Source of the DNA: Candidatus Pelagibacter communis
Lineage (GTDB): Bacteria > Pseudomonadota > Alphaproteobacteria > Pelagibacterales > Pelagibacteraceae
Length of the DNA: 64,000 nt
Assembly (NCBI RefSeq): GCF_012932795.1
Contig: NZ_LANA01000002.1
Coordinates: 295,419 to 359,418, forward strand
Reading direction: 5' to 3'
Shown: positions 62,777 through 64,000 of the stretch, piece by piece
How the letters are laid out: every line of letters starts with the position of its first letter
How positions within the stretch are numbered: position 1 is the first letter of the stretch
Program-made: the position numbers and the translations under genes
Notes under the pieces: generated by a model
Database searches by the model: none
Seen by the model: the letters and a program-made list of their open reading frames with translations, nothing else
What the model was told of the DNA's origin: nothing

Positions 62777-63523
62777 TTAATTTTTTTTTATCCTTCCTTC
62801 ATCAGAATGCTCGTGATCATGCTTATGCTCATAAACTGAAAGGATTTGAGATGCCTGTTCTCCAAATAAGGTTTTATATTCACTATTTTTTGCAACATCA
62901 GTGGGTGAACCTGAACAACAAACATGACCGTTTAAACAAACAACATGGTCAGTTGCAGTCATTACCGTATGTAAGTCATGTGAAATCAATAAAATTCCAC
63001 AATTTAAAGTATCTGATATTTTTTTAATTAATGCATACAACGCTATCTCACCAGTATAATCAACACCTTGAACTGGTTCATCAAGTACTAACAGTTCTGG
63101 TTTTTTTGAAATAGCTCTAGAAAGCAAAACTCTTTGAAACTCACCTCCAGATAAATTACCTAAATTTTTATTTTTTAGATGCATTACTCCAGTTAATAAT
63201 AAAGCTTCATTAATCTGGTCATCATTAATATTTTCAGTTAAAACCATAAAGTCTTTAACTCTAAGTGGTAATGTCCAGTCTATTGAAATTTTTTGAGGAA
63301 CATATCCAATTTTATTAGTATTTTTTTCAATACTTCCTTCAATATTTTTATAAATACCTAATGCAATTTTGGCAGTTGTACTTTTTCCTGAACCATTGGG
63401 ACCAATGAGAGTTACAATTTTACCCTTCTCAACTTGTAGCGATACATCTTCTACTAGCCATTTATTATTTTGGCGAAAACCTGCATTATTTAATTTAACT
63501 AATATATTATTATCTGAATTCAT
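62777..63523 (-). CDS. znuC: Zinc ABC transporter ATP-binding protein ZnuC
   Basis: This 248-residue ATPase has GPNGSGKSTTAKIALGIY (Walker A), GNLSGGEFQRVLLSRAI (ABC signature) and LLVLDEPVQGVDYTGEIALYALI (Walker B). The C-terminus is His-rich (YEHKHDHEHSDEG), which is common in ZnuC and may sense or buffer zinc. It is the first gene of the leftward zinc operon, 73 bases from znuA on the other strand. Confidence 0.95.
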   Translation of the reverse strand: MNSDNNILVKLNNAGFRQNNKWLVEDVSLQVEKGKIVTLIGPNGSGKSTTAKIALGIYKNIEGSIEKNTNKIGYVPQKISIDWTLPLRVKDFMVLTENINDDQINEALLLTGVMHLKNKNLGNLSGGEFQRVLLSRAISKKPELLVLDEPVQGVDYTGEIALYALIKKISDTLNCGILLISHDLHTVMTATDHVVCLNGHVCCSGSPTDVAKNSEYKTLFGEQASQILSVYEHKHDHEHSDEGRIKKN

Positions 63524-63542
63524 TTATCTATTGACATTAAAA

Positions 63543-63557
63543 TGTTATATTATTACA
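63543..63557. promoter_or_regulatory. Zur-box candidate 1
   Basis: TGTTATATTATTACA is a near-perfect inverted repeat (arms TGTTATA/TATTACA, one mismatch). It lies between the divergent znuC and znuA genes and resembles the proteobacterial Zur operator (GTTATA-N-TATAAC core). It stands nearer znuC, 20 bases from its start codon. Confidence 0.7.
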
Positions 63558-63560
63558 TAC

Positions 63561-63575
63561 TGTTATATTATAACA
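63561..63575. promoter_or_regulatory. Zur-box candidate 2
   Basis: TGTTATATTATAACA is a perfect 7+7 inverted repeat around one central base and matches the Zur core GTTATA-N-TATAAC. It begins 18 bases after the first box, close to two helical turns, so two Zur dimers could bind side by side. It is 21 bases before the znuA start. Confidence 0.8.
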
Positions 63576-63595
63576 ATCATTAAAATATTTAAATT

Positions 63596-64000
63596 ATGAA
63601 AAAAATAAAAAAAATATCATTTATTCTATCAATTTTATCATTATTAACGATCTTTACACCAGCTAATGCTGAAATAAAAGTAGTTACATCAATTAAACCT
63701 ATTCATTCATTAGCGAGTTATCTTATGGATGGAATTGGAAAACCAGATTTAATTATAGATGGTTTTAACTCACCACATGGATTTTCTATGAAACCATCTC
63801 ATGCAAAAATGTTGCAAAATGCGGATCTCATCTTTTGGATAGGTGAAGATTTAGAAGGTTTTTTAGAAAAACCATTAAATTCAATTGCAAAAAAAGCTGA
63901 AAAAATTGAATTAATTGAAATTAAAGGTTTGAATGTATTAAAGTTTAGAGAAAGAAATATTTTTGATGAGCATGATCATGACGATCACGCTAAAAAAGAA
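63596..64000 (+). CDS. znuA: Zinc-binding periplasmic protein ZnuA, N-terminal part (cut by window edge)
   Basis: The first 135 codons of a longer gene are visible. The protein has a signal peptide (ISFILSILSLLTIFTPANA), then EIKVVTSIKPIHSLASYLMDGI (first zinc-ligand His region), NSPHGFSMKPSHAKMLQNADLIFWIGEDLE (second His), and a His/Asp-rich loop DEHDHDDHAKK near the right edge, the flexible zinc-collecting loop of ZnuA. It delivers zinc to ZnuBC. The rest is outside the window. Confidence 0.95.
   Translation, partial: MKKIKKISFILSILSLLTIFTPANAEIKVVTSIKPIHSLASYLMDGIGKPDLIIDGFNSPHGFSMKPSHAKMLQNADLIFWIGEDLEGFLEKPLNSIAKKAEKIELIEIKGLNVLKFRERNIFDEHDHDDHAKKE

Overview
The window looks like a stretch of a streamlined marine alphaproteobacterium of the SAR11 clade (Pelagibacterales). 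The evidence is the very AT-rich sequence with short or negative gene spacing, alphaproteobacterial gene orders (uvrA/ssb/gyrA/coaD, yajC-secD-secF, tatABC with scpAB-nagZ-argS-dgt, metG-holB-tmk-dacA), and a tandem SAM-II/SAM-V riboswitch in front of metY, an arrangement known from Pelagibacter. This assignment is inferred from gene content and order; no database search was run.

Layout. 1-9.1 kb: the end of plsX, ihfA, a MerR regulator and rpmG; chorismate mutase and ctaA; metY with its riboswitches; divergent rplM-rpsI; then argC, a tiny lipoprotein, hom and two transporters. 9.1-18.9 kb is an accessory region. It holds a near-empty 0.5 kb gap with a terminator, a small repair/acetyltransferase cluster, a tyrosine recombinase, a surface-glycan island (three glycosyltransferase-type genes, a two-domain glycosyltransferase, a HAD-nucleotidyltransferase fusion, a GDPD-like protein and an RmlC-type epimerase) and a GIY-YIG protein. 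It ends exactly at a tRNA-Glu. 19-23 kb: recJ, glpX, an SbmA/BacA-like protein, an NDUFS4-type complex I subunit and tRNA-Pro. 23-26 kb: a zinc-ribbon membrane protein, nhaA and glutathione peroxidase.

25.3-33.7 kb is a long leftward operon for cell-wall and information processing: rarD, mltB, an rlpA-like gene, dacA, tmk, holB, metG, tatD and an MBL hydrolase. After tRNA-Ser come sdhE, recG, a DUF502 gene and an M48 peptidase. 37.8-39.66 kb is the most notable locus: an intact tRNA-Lys and an exact 45-bp copy of its 3' part bracket a 1.7 kb cassette with two genes, a Sel1-repeat protein and an unknown protein. Arm-like short repeats lie at both ends, and there is no integrase inside.

39.8-64 kb is core again: tgt (with two of its three zinc cysteines replaced), a periplasmic cyclophilin, coaD, gyrA and ssb facing uvrA; a PuuD-like membrane protein; secF, secD, yajC, serS, tatC, tatB, tatA, scpB, scpA, nagZ, argS and dgt facing erpA-xthA; and a zinc-uptake locus (znuCB-zur-ldh facing znuA) with two tandem palindromes that fit Zur operators in the divergent promoter.
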